A stretch of 53,162 nucleotides of DNA from Muribaculaceae bacterium (GCA_009775365.1 VSPM01000011.1:1-53162), one strand, 5' to 3'; numbered from the stretch's first letter, positions 6,690 to 16,191 are shown. Numbers and translations: made by a program. Notes: generated by a model from the sequence alone, not told the origin.

Positions 6690-7274
6690 ATGATGAAAAA
6701 ACTGACATTCCTTCTAATAGCCATGGCTGCATTTGTATTTGCTGCCTGTGCATCTGCAGAAAAGAAGAGTTCGTCGTCCGACGGCGAGGCTAAAACTCTG
6801 GTGGCCTATTTCTCGGCTCAGGGACATACGAAGGCTCTTGCTGAAAAGATTGCGGCCGCAGCCGGAGCCGATTTGTTTGAAATCGTGCCGGCAGACCCTT
6901 ATACGGAGGCTGACCTTGACGGATGGAACGACAGCGCCCGTGGCACACGGGAATCAAAAGACCGCACCACACGTCCTCAGGTTAAAAGCAAGGTGGAGAA
7001 CTTCGCTCAGTATGACACCATCTATCTTGGTTTCCCGATCTGGTGGTTTACGGCGCCCACAATTGTAAACACATTTCTGGAGCAGTATAATACTGATGGG
7101 AAAGTCATAATCCCCTTTGCCACTTCAGGCGGAAGTGAAATAGGAGAAACTGAAAAAGACCTGAAAGTATCGGCCCCAAATGCCGTTTTCCTTCCGGGAA
7201 AAGTTCTGAATAATGCTACTGAGCAGCAAGTCAAATACTGGATAGGCACTGTTGAAAGAAAGGGCAACAAATAA
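6690..7274 (+). CDS. Exported lipoprotein flavodoxin
   Basis: A 194-residue protein starting MMKKLTFLLIAM with a lipobox at Cys20 (VFAACAS), so it is probably membrane-anchored outside the cytoplasm. The flavodoxin domain begins at about 36 (TLVAYFSAQGHTKALAEKI), containing the FMN phosphate-binding loop; IYLGFPIWWFTAPT and IIPFATSGGSEIG complete the flavin site. The frame is open upstream to 6525, inside the previous gene, but the double ATG with a signal sequence is clearly the start. It presumably passes electrons from periplasmic donors, with neighbouring genes for partners; this is inferred. A flavodoxin exported in this way is less usual than the cytosolic form. Confidence 0.85.
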   Translation: MMKKLTFLLIAMAAFVFAACASAEKKSSSSDGEAKTLVAYFSAQGHTKALAEKIAAAAGADLFEIVPADPYTEADLDGWNDSARGTRESKDRTTRPQVKSKVENFAQYDTIYLGFPIWWFTAPTIVNTFLEQYNTDGKVIIPFATSGGSEIGETEKDLKVSAPNAVFLPGKVLNNATEQQVKYWIGTVERKGNK

Positions 7275-7298
7275 CTGAACAATCGATTATTCGGCATA

Positions 7299-7862
7299 AT
7301 GACAACAAAAGAATTTATCGACATAATGAATTCCGGCGAGACCGTCAAGGCGGGGTCTCCGGTATTTGCAAAGATGCATGAATTGAGTCAGGAGGGAATC
7401 CGCCTGACCCTTCAGCTCAACACAGCTTATCACAATAATGAGGAAATAGTGTCTCTGATGTCGGAGCTTACCGGCGGACAGGTGCATGAAAGTTTCAGAT
7501 TGTTCCCTCCGTTCTATACAGATTGCGGCAAGAATATACACATGGGAAAGAGGGTCTTCATTAATTCCGGCTGCAGGTTTCAGGATCAGGGAGGAATCTA
7601 TATAGGTGATGATGTGCTTGTGGGGCATAATTGCGTCATTGCCACACTTAATCATGAAATGGACCCCGACAGGCGTGCCGACCTCATGCCGGCTCCTGTG
7701 AGAATCGGCAATAAGGTGTGGATAGGGGCCAATGCGACAATCCTTCAGGGTGTGACAATAGGGGAGGGCGCTGTCATTGCCGCCGGGGCTGTTGTTGACA
7801 AGGATGTGCCGCCACGCGCTGTGGTCGGTGGCGTCCCTGCAAAAGTTTTGAAATATATATAA
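7299..7862 (+). CDS. Maltose/galactoside-type O-acetyltransferase
   Basis: A 187-residue enzyme of the left-handed beta-helix acyltransferase family (LacA/Maa/NodL type). A short helical N terminus is followed by hexapeptide repeats from about residue 75 (KNIHMGKRVFINSGC, GIYIGDDVLVGHNCVI, RIGNKVWIGANATILQGVTIGEGAVIAAG, described here in pieces). The catalytic His119 lies in ATLNHEMDP. It transfers acetyl groups from acetyl-CoA to a sugar hydroxyl. It follows the flavodoxin gene by 24 bp and precedes the reductase by 15 bp, so it is in the same operon. The true acceptor is unknown; enzymes annotated this way often act on other small molecules. Confidence 0.85.
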   Translation: MTTKEFIDIMNSGETVKAGSPVFAKMHELSQEGIRLTLQLNTAYHNNEEIVSLMSELTGGQVHESFRLFPPFYTDCGKNIHMGKRVFINSGCRFQDQGGIYIGDDVLVGHNCVIATLNHEMDPDRRADLMPAPVRIGNKVWIGANATILQGVTIGEGAVIAAGAVVDKDVPPRAVVGGVPAKVLKYI

Positions 7863-7877
7863 ACAACATACTTGGAA

Positions 7878-8414
7878 ATGAAAAAAGTATTGGTAATATC
7901 CACCAGTCTGTGTGGGGTAAGTAATTCTCATGAACTCGCCAAATCCTTTGCAAAAGGCGCGGAAGCGGCCGGTAATGAGGTTGAGTTGATAACACTCCAT
8001 AATAAGGAAATCAAATTCTGTATAGGGTGCCTGAAATGTCAGGACACAGGTAAATGTGTAATCAGCGATGATGTTGCGGAAATCATGTCTAAGCTGCATG
8101 ATGCCGACGTTGTATGCTTCGCCACCCCAATCTATTACTACGAGATGAGCGGGCTGATGAAAACTCTGCTCGACAGACTTAATCCTTTATATGGGAGCGA
8201 CTACAGGTTTACCGGCATATATCTTATGACCAGTGCCGCCGAGGATATGCCGGAGGTGCCTGAGCGTGCCGTCTCCGGTCTAAATGGCTGGATTGAGTGC
8301 TTCGAGCGAGCCGGGTATGCGGGCGGCGTGTTTGCAGGCGGCGTTACAGCGCCCGGAGACATCAAAGGCCATCCGAGCTTAGCCAAAGCTTACGATATGG
8401 GCAAAAATGTATGA
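7878..8414 (+). CDS. NAD(P)H-dependent flavodoxin-fold oxidoreductase
   Basis: A 178-residue cytosolic protein. The Rossmann-like flavodoxin fold starts KKVLVISTSL with SNSHELAKSF as phosphate loop. A CIGCLKC cluster at about 49-55 and ATPIYYYEMSGLMKTLLDR are hallmarks of the NADPH-dependent FMN reductase family. The ATG at 7878 is preferred over a TTG at 7872. It is the last gene of the rightward redox cluster and is followed by a strong hairpin. Quinone or nitro-compound reduction is the usual family activity; the substrate here is not known. Confidence 0.8.
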   Translation: MKKVLVISTSLCGVSNSHELAKSFAKGAEAAGNEVELITLHNKEIKFCIGCLKCQDTGKCVISDDVAEIMSKLHDADVVCFATPIYYYEMSGLMKTLLDRLNPLYGSDYRFTGIYLMTSAAEDMPEVPERAVSGLNGWIECFERAGYAGGVFAGGVTAPGDIKGHPSLAKAYDMGKNV

Positions 8415-8492
8415 CGGCTGGGAGAATAGGAGACCTGCCTCAGTCGTTGCCTGTGTCAAATCTCGGCTTCTGATCCGCTATTACATAACTGA

Positions 8493-8530
8493 AAGAGGTC
8501 TGCACCGGTAAATCCGGGTGCAGACCTCTT
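8493..8530. terminator. Bidirectional terminator between convergent operons
   Basis: A perfect 14-bp stem, AAGAGGTCTGCACC at 8493-8506 with its complement at 8517-8530, and a 10-base loop. A-rich and T-rich flanks on both sides let it serve the rightward redox cluster and the leftward surface-protein genes. Confidence 0.8.
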
Positions 8531-8571
8531 AATTATAAGCAGATCTCTTAATTATAAAGGGAGAGAAGAGG

Positions 8572-11500
8572 TTACTTCTTTATCATGACTGTGGAGCTGG
8601 TTTCGCCGTTCTTGTAGACAGTTACAATCACGTTGAGACCATTCTGCGGAGCAGTCAGGCGGGTGCCGTCGATGCTGTAGTATCTTACCTCTACGATTTC
8701 TGAGAGCGGAGGCATCACGGTTTCCACGCCGAGAGTCGAGGGCTCATATTTCACTCTCATGTAGGGGAGAGTCTCCACAGCTGGCTCGGGCGTATCGTGG
8801 AGAGTTATGATAGTCTTGCCGGGCAGCGAGGGGAAGTGGCGGAAAGCCATCTGGATGCGGGTGTTGCCGCCATAGGGCTCTGCCACATTGTTTGTGAGCT
8901 GGAAGAGGAAGTTGCCGCCGTTGTAGGTATAGGGTGAGTCGAAGGGGATTGTCAGCTCCCAGTTTTCGGCATCTGCCATCTCGCCGGTCATCACGGGGGT
9001 AAGACCCTTCACGCGGTCGGCTATGCTGAACGTGTCGGTCTCGCCGGCTTCGGCAGTCACGTCGGGGCAGGTGAACGTATAGTCGGGGATGGAGGTCGGG
9101 AAGAATGTTACGCTCTCAATGTCGGCACCCTTGAGCGTTTCCATCAGCTCGGCGGGATAGAGCATTGTGGCGGTCACCTCGGTTTCACCATACTGCATGA
9201 GTGCGGTCACATAGGGCCCTGCGAAAGAAGATGCAGAGGGGGAGCCGATATATTTCACGTAGTCGGCTTCGGCTGCTACAGGTATCTTCACCTCGCCGGC
9301 AGTGGTGCTGACGGTGATGACGCCTTCATATTCGCCGGCTTTGTCAGCCCGGAACACTATGGGAATCTCCACGGTGGCAAACTTAGAGGGGAGCACGGTC
9401 ACCTCAGGCATAAGGGGTTCGAAGCATCCGTCGCCCTTGACGCCGGTGATCTCTATCGATGTGGTGGAGAGATTTCTAACGGCAACGACGTCGGAGACGG
9501 GTTCTCCCACAGGAGCAAGCATCTTGTAGGCAGGCTGCACATGGAAGTGGTGGGCGCCGGCATCTTCAATCACAAGCGAGAGCTCGCGAAGGATAGTGCG
9601 GTCATAGGCCGAATAGATCTCATCTTTCGTGTCGCGCACATGCATCAGCTCCACGCGGTATTCGCCGGCCTGCACGGGCAGAGTCACATCCATATTCTCA
9701 TTGTGAGCCACTTCAGAGTGCACAGTCTCGCCGTTGAATCTGATAGCGAATCCGTCATAAGTGGGTTCGGCGCAGGTGGCGCCTTTGAGGCTGAAGAGGC
9801 CGATTTTGCCTTCGGGCACACTGAAATTCAGCGTGAGAGTCGACATGGAGTTATGGATGCCGGTGTTTGTGCTGACTGCGGCGCCATCTTCCATGGCCCA
9901 GGGGTATTCGGTCTTGCTGTCGAAAGTGATCAGCTCTTTTCCTGCGGTGACGATAGCCGAGAAGTCGGGCACGGCGTCGGCCTTTGCAGTTACGGGAATC
10001 TCAAGGTCATTGCCATCGGAGTATATGCGTATCACGGCATTGTAGTCGCCGGCCTCCTCGGTGGTGAATTCCACCGTGAGTGTGGTGCTTTCACCGGCAG
10101 TGATGTTGCCGGCCTCGGGAGAGATTGAGAAGTGGCCATCGCCCCCTTCCACGATAGCCGAGTATTCGCAGTCGTCGCCGAGAGTAAGGATATTAAACGA
10201 GCGGGTGTACTCGTAGCCGTTGGCTGAGACTGTGCCGAAATCTACATTTTCTACCGATGAAGTGATTTCAGCGCCTTCTATCTGCGCTATAAACTTGGAG
10301 TCGGCGCGGAAGAAAGAGAGTATGCCGTAGTTTTCGAAACTCCATGTAGACCATACACCGAAGTCGCTGTCGGGGGTGATGGTGCGGCCATCTTCGCTGA
10401 TAGTCAGGGTGAGCTCGTCGAGAGTCTCGGTCTGCTTCATCTCTCTGTTGACCTTGCCGGCCACGAGCCAGTAGCGGTTGTTGTAATACACGGGATAAAA
10501 GTCGAGCGAATTCTCGTCATAACCGGCCAGTGTGCCGATGTTGACGTTCTTCCATGTCGGGATATGAATCTTATTCCCCTCGATGCGGCCTTCAATCACC
10601 TGAGGCAGAGGGTAATCGCTGTGTTCGGGGAGCAGATGCTTGAACGTGGCTTTGCCGCCGGTGGTGAGGGTTATCTCTACGGGATAGTTGTGTACGGTGC
10701 CGGCAGAGGCTGAATATGAACCCTCGTCGTCGAGGTAGGAGTTTACGATGGCGTTGAATACGATGGGAGAGTCATTATATTTTCCGGCAGTGAGCCTCAT
10801 GTTTCCTATCATGGCAGATTCAGTGAGGGCGTCGGCGGGAGTCTTCACTTTGACGAAGATGAAAGCGGGAGTCCCCTTGGCCATATCATAGTGGAAAGTG
10901 CCTTTCTCGCCGGCGGGAATCTTGGCCAGGTCTGTCTCGTTCATGGTCACAGTGATTTCCGAAGAGCCGGCTTCGTAGTCAAACGAGAGGTTGGAGTCTT
11001 CCTTCGGGCTGAGCGAGAGCATCATCACGGCGTCGGTCGTTGATGCGGCCGCATTGCCGTTGATGTTGTAGAAGCCCTCAGCCGAGAGGGGGCTTACAGT
11101 GGCATTGGGCAAGAGTCCTTCCCACGAAGCCACCTCCTCGATGCGGAGATTGCCTACCTTTAAGAAACCGTCGGAGTAATTTCCGCTGCTAAGAACCCAT
11201 TCTACCGAGCGGTTGCCGCCGGGGATAATGTAGCTCACCGAGTGCTGCAGGCGGCCGCTGTAGTCATACATTCTGCGGCCTTCGATTGACATGCCTAAGT
11301 GGTCGTAGATGTCGATATTCATATCGATGTCATAAGTGATGCGCTTGGGCTTGTTGCCTGAGAATGTGGCCTTGAGCACAGATGTCGCACCATTTTTGGT
11401 GGAGTTGCATACGGCAAATCCGTCTACGAGGCGCCAGGGTTCTCCGGAGCCGTTCTCCCACGTGATCTTGGAGGCGTCGCCTTCGGTGACGATTGCAGAG

Positions 11501-12495
11501 AAGTCGGTGGGGATGGTCTCGGCTGTGCCAGTCATTGTTATATGCTCCTCCTTGTCGCCGACCTTTACGGTGAGCGCGGCGTTGTATTCGCCTGCTTCAG
11601 AGGGATTGAAAGTGACGTTTACGGTCTGTTTGCCGCTCGCTTCTACAGTGCCTGAGGCGGGAGTGGCGATGAATGCAGGAGAATCGGAAGAGACGGTGAA
11701 GTCTATCGGCTCGTCGCCTGTTGACTTGATGGTGAACTTGCGAGATACCTCCTTGGAGGTGAATATTGTGCCGAAGTCAAGCTCTGAGTCGCTCAGCTCC
11801 CAGAGAGCGCCGCTCGCCATGCGTGAGAAATTCATGCCTCCGGAGCAGGCGGCAGAGCATGCCCAGAAGCCGAATAAGTCGGAATAATCGATGACGCCCG
11901 CCACGGAGATACCCTTCTCAAGACGGGTCTCGATGGTGGAATAGTCGTCGCTCACGTAGAGCTTCAGCTCGGGCTGAGCCTCGGGTATGCTCGACATGAA
12001 ATTGTCGTCATATTCTATTTTGCCTACACGCAGGTAGATGTCCATGCCGAGATTTTCGAATATGCCCAGCTTGGTGGCGTTATCCTCACCGGCGAGACCG
12101 GCGCAGGGGATAGTGATGACGCCGTCGGCGAAGGGTGCCTCGATCATGTCAGCCACAAAGCCGTATTCAGCATTGGCCGCGAAGCCGCCGAAGTTTTCAA
12201 TTTTCACCTTTCCGGCCGCGGGGTCGAAAGTGAAGACAGCGTTATATGCAGGCGAGAGCATGGTAGAGGCGCAGGAGTAGAGGCTCTTGATTTCGCCTTC
12301 TGCAGCAGCAGCGGCCGCGCGTGGACCGGCCTCGAATGTAGCCGAGGTCTTGGCCATCGTCTCGAGTTTAACTCTCGGGAAAGATGCCCCTATGTCTTTC
12401 TTCGCATTGAGCGAGGAGTCTTGTCGCGGTAAGGCTGCGCCGGCTGCCAAAGACACTATTGCCGCGCCGGCTGCCAGAATTGTAGAGACTTTCAT
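8572..12495 (-). CDS. Giant secreted surface protein with Hydin-like repeats and T9SS-type tail
   Basis: A 1307-residue protein with a signal peptide (MKVSTILAAGAAIVSLAAGA). Immunoglobulin-like 'choice-of-anchor D'/Hydin-like domains lie at about 235-325, 745-835 and 985-1080 (pattern LDFGTIF...FTIKSTGDEPI and GEYNAALTVKVGD). The first two are each followed by a module opening DFSAIVT (331 and about 841), so a large segment has been duplicated. The last 45 residues (VRYYSIDGTRL, NGLNVIVTVYKNG, MIKK) fit a T9SS type A sorting domain, implying secretion and surface attachment. It is the downstream gene of an operon with the Omp28-like gene, 46 bp away. Function, perhaps adhesion or binding, is unknown. 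Confidence 0.75.
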   Translation of the reverse strand: MKVSTILAAGAAIVSLAAGAALPRQDSSLNAKKDIGASFPRVKLETMAKTSATFEAGPRAAAAAAEGEIKSLYSCASTMLSPAYNAVFTFDPAAGKVKIENFGGFAANAEYGFVADMIEAPFADGVITIPCAGLAGEDNATKLGIFENLGMDIYLRVGKIEYDDNFMSSIPEAQPELKLYVSDDYSTIETRLEKGISVAGVIDYSDLFGFWACSAACSGGMNFSRMASGALWELSDSELDFGTIFTSKEVSRKFTIKSTGDEPIDFTVSSDSPAFIATPASGTVEASGKQTVNVTFNPSEAGEYNAALTVKVGDKEEHITMTGTAETIPTDFSAIVTEGDASKITWENGSGEPWRLVDGFAVCNSTKNGATSVLKATFSGNKPKRITYDIDMNIDIYDHLGMSIEGRRMYDYSGRLQHSVSYIIPGGNRSVEWVLSSGNYSDGFLKVGNLRIEEVASWEGLLPNATVSPLSAEGFYNINGNAAASTTDAVMMLSLSPKEDSNLSFDYEAGSSEITVTMNETDLAKIPAGEKGTFHYDMAKGTPAFIFVKVKTPADALTESAMIGNMRLTAGKYNDSPIVFNAIVNSYLDDEGSYSASAGTVHNYPVEITLTTGGKATFKHLLPEHSDYPLPQVIEGRIEGNKIHIPTWKNVNIGTLAGYDENSLDFYPVYYNNRYWLVAGKVNREMKQTETLDELTLTISEDGRTITPDSDFGVWSTWSFENYGILSFFRADSKFIAQIEGAEITSSVENVDFGTVSANGYEYTRSFNILTLGDDCEYSAIVEGGDGHFSISPEAGNITAGESTTLTVEFTTEEAGDYNAVIRIYSDGNDLEIPVTAKADAVPDFSAIVTAGKELITFDSKTEYPWAMEDGAAVSTNTGIHNSMSTLTLNFSVPEGKIGLFSLKGATCAEPTYDGFAIRFNGETVHSEVAHNENMDVTLPVQAGEYRVELMHVRDTKDEIYSAYDRTILRELSLVIEDAGAHHFHVQPAYKMLAPVGEPVSDVVAVRNLSTTSIEITGVKGDGCFEPLMPEVTVLPSKFATVEIPIVFRADKAGEYEGVITVSTTAGEVKIPVAAEADYVKYIGSPSASSFAGPYVTALMQYGETEVTATMLYPAELMETLKGADIESVTFFPTSIPDYTFTCPDVTAEAGETDTFSIADRVKGLTPVMTGEMADAENWELTIPFDSPYTYNGGNFLFQLTNNVAEPYGGNTRIQMAFRHFPSLPGKTIITLHDTPEPAVETLPYMRVKYEPSTLGVETVMPPLSEIVEVRYYSIDGTRLTAPQNGLNVIVTVYKNGETSSTVMIKK

Positions 12496-12541
12496 ATTAA
12501 TAGAAGATTATAGTTGGGTATTATAAATGAAGTGGTAGTGC

Positions 12542-14344
12542 TCAGATGGTTATCTTGCGGGTGACGGTGGCTCCGGAGCCGGTGGTCACTCTGACGATGT
12601 AGATGCCCGGAACGAGAGCGCGGAGGCCTGTGGGGCGGCCGTCGATGGTGAATACTTCAGCCGAAGAGTAATCGCCGCTGATGCTTATGTTGCCTGCCTC
12701 GGCGGAGATTGCTACAGCTTCGTCGCCGGTGGCGCCGATGCCTGCGGTGATTGTGGCCTGACGGGCATATGGCAGGGGGAGCGAGAAGCATTGCAGCACG
12801 CGGCGATAGGAGGGCGACTCGGGGTCGGCGTCGGTGAGGAATGCGGTCAGGCGGCAGTCGCCGGTCTTCCAGGCTGTGTCGAAGGCGAGCTGCGCCTTGA
12901 GGCTGAAGCTGCGGTCAGGGCCGATGGCTACGGCCTCGCCCCATGCGGCGCCCGTGGCGCGTAACATGTTGTGGTGTATGTAGTCTTTGCCGGCGCCGGC
13001 CTGCATTATAGCCGCCACATTGTCTTCGGTGAGGAAGAGGGTCAGCGCCATGTCTACGTCGTTGTCGGCGGTGCCGCAGGCTTCGATCTCTACGAGGCCG
13101 TTGACCGGGTCGATGGCCGGGCGGAAGGAGAGGCTTGCCCCGGCCGGCTGATTCATTGCCGCCTCAATGCGCGAGCGGATCTGCTCTTCGGTAGATGGCA
13201 CGAGGTCGACGCAGCCGGAGAAGGGGGTGCGGTCGGTCATCATCATCGGCGAATAGCGCTTGCCGGAATAGAATGATTCATACTGCTTGCTTGCCTCGAC
13301 TGTGAAATAGTCGTAGGCCGAGCCGGCATGATGCACGGCGAGGGCTACTCTGAAGGCTTCGGGCATCGAGGCCAGTACGGCATGAATCTTGTCGGAGGCT
13401 GCCGGGCAGTTGTTACAGAATTCGTTGGAGAATTCCTCGAGGAGCACATTTCGCTGCAGATACGGGGCGTCGGCCACGGCTATCATGGCCTGACGGATGC
13501 GGGGTGAGGCGAGGGGATTGCCGTTGGCTGCCGTGACGCTCACAGTGGCCGGCGAGGCTTCGCAGCTCCCTGCGAGGGGAAGAGTGAGGAAGACCGAGCC
13601 CTTTCCGCGCGGCTCCACCGGTTCGAAGGCAGCTGTCCCCTCGGCGCGGCCGGAGATATGGCTGATTTCATAGCTCAGTGATGAGAGCGGATCAAGGCCT
13701 GTGTTTACGAAATCCAGCCGGATGTAGGCGTCAGTGCCGGTCTCTGCTACTGGATATTCCGGAGTCACGGCGCTCAAGGTGATGTCGTGGGAGGCAAGGT
13801 TCTCACCCTCCACTACGGCCTCCACGCTCAGCTCGCCGGGGCAGGAGGCAGAGATGTCGGTCCAGCCGTTTCCATCATTGAGCATCAGTATGCCGGGGTT
13901 TTCCGAGGGGATTACCGAGATTACGTTGCACTTCGAGAGCTGGGTGAATGAGTAGCCTATGTAGAGTTGATCGCCGGTGATGAGAAGCGGCTCCGCGAGT
14001 GTGGCTTCATTCCAGCCGCTTTTCAGGTCGGCTTTGGCTATTTCTATGCTGCGTAGCGGAGTCTCGCCCGGGGCGGAGGCTACCCATACTTTCACTCCGT
14101 CGAGCTTGAGTCTTGATACTATGCCGACTCTCAGGGTAGTGATTTCGTTTCCGGCCAGAGGTGTAAGTTCATCGGAGGTGAAGAGTGTGGCCACGCCCAC
14201 GGTGGCTTTGCCCTCGATTGTGGGCGACGCCTTTGAGGCTGTCTCGCCGCCACAGCGCGAGAGCATGACGGAACCGGCTGAGGCGGTCATGCCGGCGGTG
14301 GCCAGAATCATGAGGAGGATAAGTCGTGGTAGAAATTGTTTCAT
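12542..14344 (-). CDS. Omp28-like secreted protein with CxxC and T9SS-type tail
   Basis: A 600-residue exported protein with a signal peptide of about 23 residues. The middle (about 300-480) resembles the Omp28 family, a thioredoxin-like domain, with LLEEFSNEFCNNCPAAS giving a CxxC at about residue 315. The N-terminal half is a beta-rich region with a propensity to bind or present. The C terminus (VFTIDGRPTG, VPGIYIVRVTTG, ITI) matches a type A sorting tail. It lies downstream of the membrane regulator and upstream of the 1307-residue protein. A near-identical layout occurs in the protein at 47769-49607, showing the two are the same family. The redox activity of the CxxC is an inference. Confidence 0.75.
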   Translation of the reverse strand: MKQFLPRLILLMILATAGMTASAGSVMLSRCGGETASKASPTIEGKATVGVATLFTSDELTPLAGNEITTLRVGIVSRLKLDGVKVWVASAPGETPLRSIEIAKADLKSGWNEATLAEPLLITGDQLYIGYSFTQLSKCNVISVIPSENPGILMLNDGNGWTDISASCPGELSVEAVVEGENLASHDITLSAVTPEYPVAETGTDAYIRLDFVNTGLDPLSSLSYEISHISGRAEGTAAFEPVEPRGKGSVFLTLPLAGSCEASPATVSVTAANGNPLASPRIRQAMIAVADAPYLQRNVLLEEFSNEFCNNCPAASDKIHAVLASMPEAFRVALAVHHAGSAYDYFTVEASKQYESFYSGKRYSPMMMTDRTPFSGCVDLVPSTEEQIRSRIEAAMNQPAGASLSFRPAIDPVNGLVEIEACGTADNDVDMALTLFLTEDNVAAIMQAGAGKDYIHHNMLRATGAAWGEAVAIGPDRSFSLKAQLAFDTAWKTGDCRLTAFLTDADPESPSYRRVLQCFSLPLPYARQATITAGIGATGDEAVAISAEAGNISISGDYSSAEVFTIDGRPTGLRALVPGIYIVRVTTGSGATVTRKITI

Positions 14345-14366
14345 ATTTTGTGAATGTTGTTTGCCA

Positions 14367-14411
14367 CAAAGTTAGTATATAAAGCCTTAAAAACAGATGT
14401 TTTGAGGCTTT
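14367..14411 (-). promoter_or_regulatory. Leftward promoter -7 element with overlapping inverted repeat
   Basis: On the minus strand TAACTTTG (plus-strand 14367-14374) fits the TAnnTTTG consensus, 23 bp before the Omp28-like ATG. Just upstream, 14381-14394 and 14399-14411 form an imperfect inverted repeat (AAAGCCTTAAAAAC with GTTTTGAGGCTTT) over the expected -33 region. No good TTG is present, so an activator, perhaps the adjacent regulator, may bind the repeat. Confidence 0.5.
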
Positions 14412-14440
14412 GCAGATGTGTGGGTTTCGGATATAGGTAC

Positions 14441-14467
14441 AAAAAAACCGCCCTGATGAAGCGGTTT
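14441..14467 (-). terminator. Terminator of the TPR/AraC regulator gene
   Basis: Reading leftward, AAACCGC (14467-14461) and GCGGTTT (14451-14445) form a 7-bp stem with a 9-base loop, followed by TTTT. It lies 30 bp past the regulator stop codon and separates it from the surface-protein operon. Confidence 0.7.
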
Positions 14468-14496
14468 CCGAAAATATCGTCATTGAGGCGGGCTGC

Positions 14497-16191
14497 TTAT
14501 TCCCCACCTGTTTCCATGCTTATCTTGCGGTAATCCTTTGGCGAAAGGCCTGTGACGCGCTTGAAAGTAGCTGAAAATGTGCTGCGCGTCTTGAAGCCCA
14601 CGCTCTCTCCTATGGCCTCGATAGTGAGGTTGGAGTATTTACCGGAGGTGGAGGCAAGGCGCCTCATGGCTTCTCGCACACGGAACCGGGACAGGAGCAC
14701 CGGCAGAGTCTCATCCTCCGAGCCGGAGAGCGCAGCCGAGAGGTAGCGCGTATTGGAGTCGCAGAGGGCGGCGAGGCGTGATGAATTGAAGTCGGGCGAG
14801 AAAATCTCGTCGCTCTCCATCACCTCGAGAATCTTGCGCCGTAGCTCTCTCATGTATTCCGAGTCGGGGGAGAGTTTGCCTTTCTGCTCCGTGGCCCCGC
14901 TCTTCACCGGCAGCTCCGGGTCATCTCCGTCGGCATCGGTCTCGGCAGTTGTCGGAACTCCGGCAGTCTCCCCGGGGGCAAGCAGGTCGCGCTCGCTGAG
15001 GGCAAGGAGCTCGCGGTTGCGCTTATACAGCTCTTCGTTTGATGATTTCAGCTGCCGGTTCTTGTAAATGATCCAGATCATGAGCAGGATCACCACGGCG
15101 AGGGCCACGCAGATGCAGGTCAGGATGCGGCGGTGGAAGGTCTGCGCCTCGGTCATGCGGGTAATCTGGGTGGTTAATTCCTGTCGTTCGTGAGAGGCTG
15201 TGAGGTTTTTCACGGCGGTCAGCTTCTGGGTGGCGAAGATAGAGTCGCTCATCTCCAGATATTTCATCTTGTAGAGCTGCGCCGAGTCGGACATCCCGGC
15301 TTCGGCGTAATAATCGGCCATGCGCTGATAGACCATAGCCTCTACATCCTGATTTGCACCTATCGCGGAGTCCTGCAGGATCAGGCGGAGCCTGTCGGCG
15401 GCCTGCGCAGGCTTGCCGTTATGCTGGAGTATGCGCGAGATCATGAAGTCGGCGTTATAGGCGTATCGCTCGCCGAGATGAATCGATCCAACGGAGTCTT
15501 TCGCTTGCTCAAACCATCTTCCGGCCATCTTGTCGCCTCTGTCGGCGCTTAGCAGACCGTAGTAGACGTTACGTGTATATGGCGTGAGCGGATGAGAGCG
15601 GGGGAGGGTGTCGCTGCCGAGCGCGGCGAGCTCATCGCGCATTGGGGCTATCAATCCTTGTTCGTTGTAGTAGACATCGGCCAGATCGATGAAGGCCATC
15701 ATCATCAGGTCGGAGAAGCCGTTGCGTTTCGCGCTGTTAAAAGCTTTCTTATACATCTGCGATGCCTCGCGATAGTCTTTGTAGATAGAATAGACGTTGC
15801 CTATATTGAGGTCGTTCATGCAGGCAATGCGGGTAAGCCCCTCCTTCTCCGCAATATCATTGGAAGAAAGGAAAGCCGAGTAGGCTGCCGGATAATCCTG
15901 AAAGAAGAAGAAATGCACGTAGCCGGCGTTGGTGAGCGCCTTTGCGCATATCTGTTGCTCCTCTTTGGAGAGGTTGTTGCTTCCGTAGCCGCGTGCCGCG
16001 AGGGCGAAATAGGCAAGCGCGCTGTCGGGCATCTCTTTTTTGATAAACGATGTCCCTTTTTCGAACAGCTCTTGCCTTGATTTCGAGCTGTTATCCTCGA
16101 AAAACTGCTTTGGTTCCGCGCGCAGCTGTATGACGCAGATTATGAGCAGAGCCGTGAAGAGGACGAGGAGTATGTATCTTGTTATTTTCAA
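14497..16191 (-). CDS. Membrane-anchored TPR regulator with C-terminal AraC-type HTH
   Basis: A 564-residue protein. A signal-like helix (residues 5-23) is followed by helical TPR-type repeats (about 30-340; ELFEKGTSFIKKEMPDSALAYFALA), then a membrane helix (about 350-373) and a charged coiled linker. The AraC-type DNA-binding domain lies at about 455-560 (SRLAALCDSNTRYLSAAL, LTIEAIGESVGFKTRSTFSATFKRVTGLSPKDYRK). The TPRs would be periplasmic and the helix-turn-helix cytoplasmic, a one-piece transmembrane regulator. Directly downstream are two T9SS cargo genes, which are likely targets. The same architecture is found at 51598-53082. Confidence 0.8.
   Translation of the reverse strand: MKITRYILLVLFTALLIICVIQLRAEPKQFFEDNSSKSRQELFEKGTSFIKKEMPDSALAYFALAARGYGSNNLSKEEQQICAKALTNAGYVHFFFFQDYPAAYSAFLSSNDIAEKEGLTRIACMNDLNIGNVYSIYKDYREASQMYKKAFNSAKRNGFSDLMMMAFIDLADVYYNEQGLIAPMRDELAALGSDTLPRSHPLTPYTRNVYYGLLSADRGDKMAGRWFEQAKDSVGSIHLGERYAYNADFMISRILQHNGKPAQAADRLRLILQDSAIGANQDVEAMVYQRMADYYAEAGMSDSAQLYKMKYLEMSDSIFATQKLTAVKNLTASHERQELTTQITRMTEAQTFHRRILTCICVALAVVILLMIWIIYKNRQLKSSNEELYKRNRELLALSERDLLAPGETAGVPTTAETDADGDDPELPVKSGATEQKGKLSPDSEYMRELRRKILEVMESDEIFSPDFNSSRLAALCDSNTRYLSAALSGSEDETLPVLLSRFRVREAMRRLASTSGKYSNLTIEAIGESVGFKTRSTFSATFKRVTGLSPKDYRKISMETGGE

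Noticed and set aside
7287..8099. 270-codon leftward ORF over the acetyltransferase and reductase
   Set aside because: It overlaps two well-defined enzymes and has no family features.
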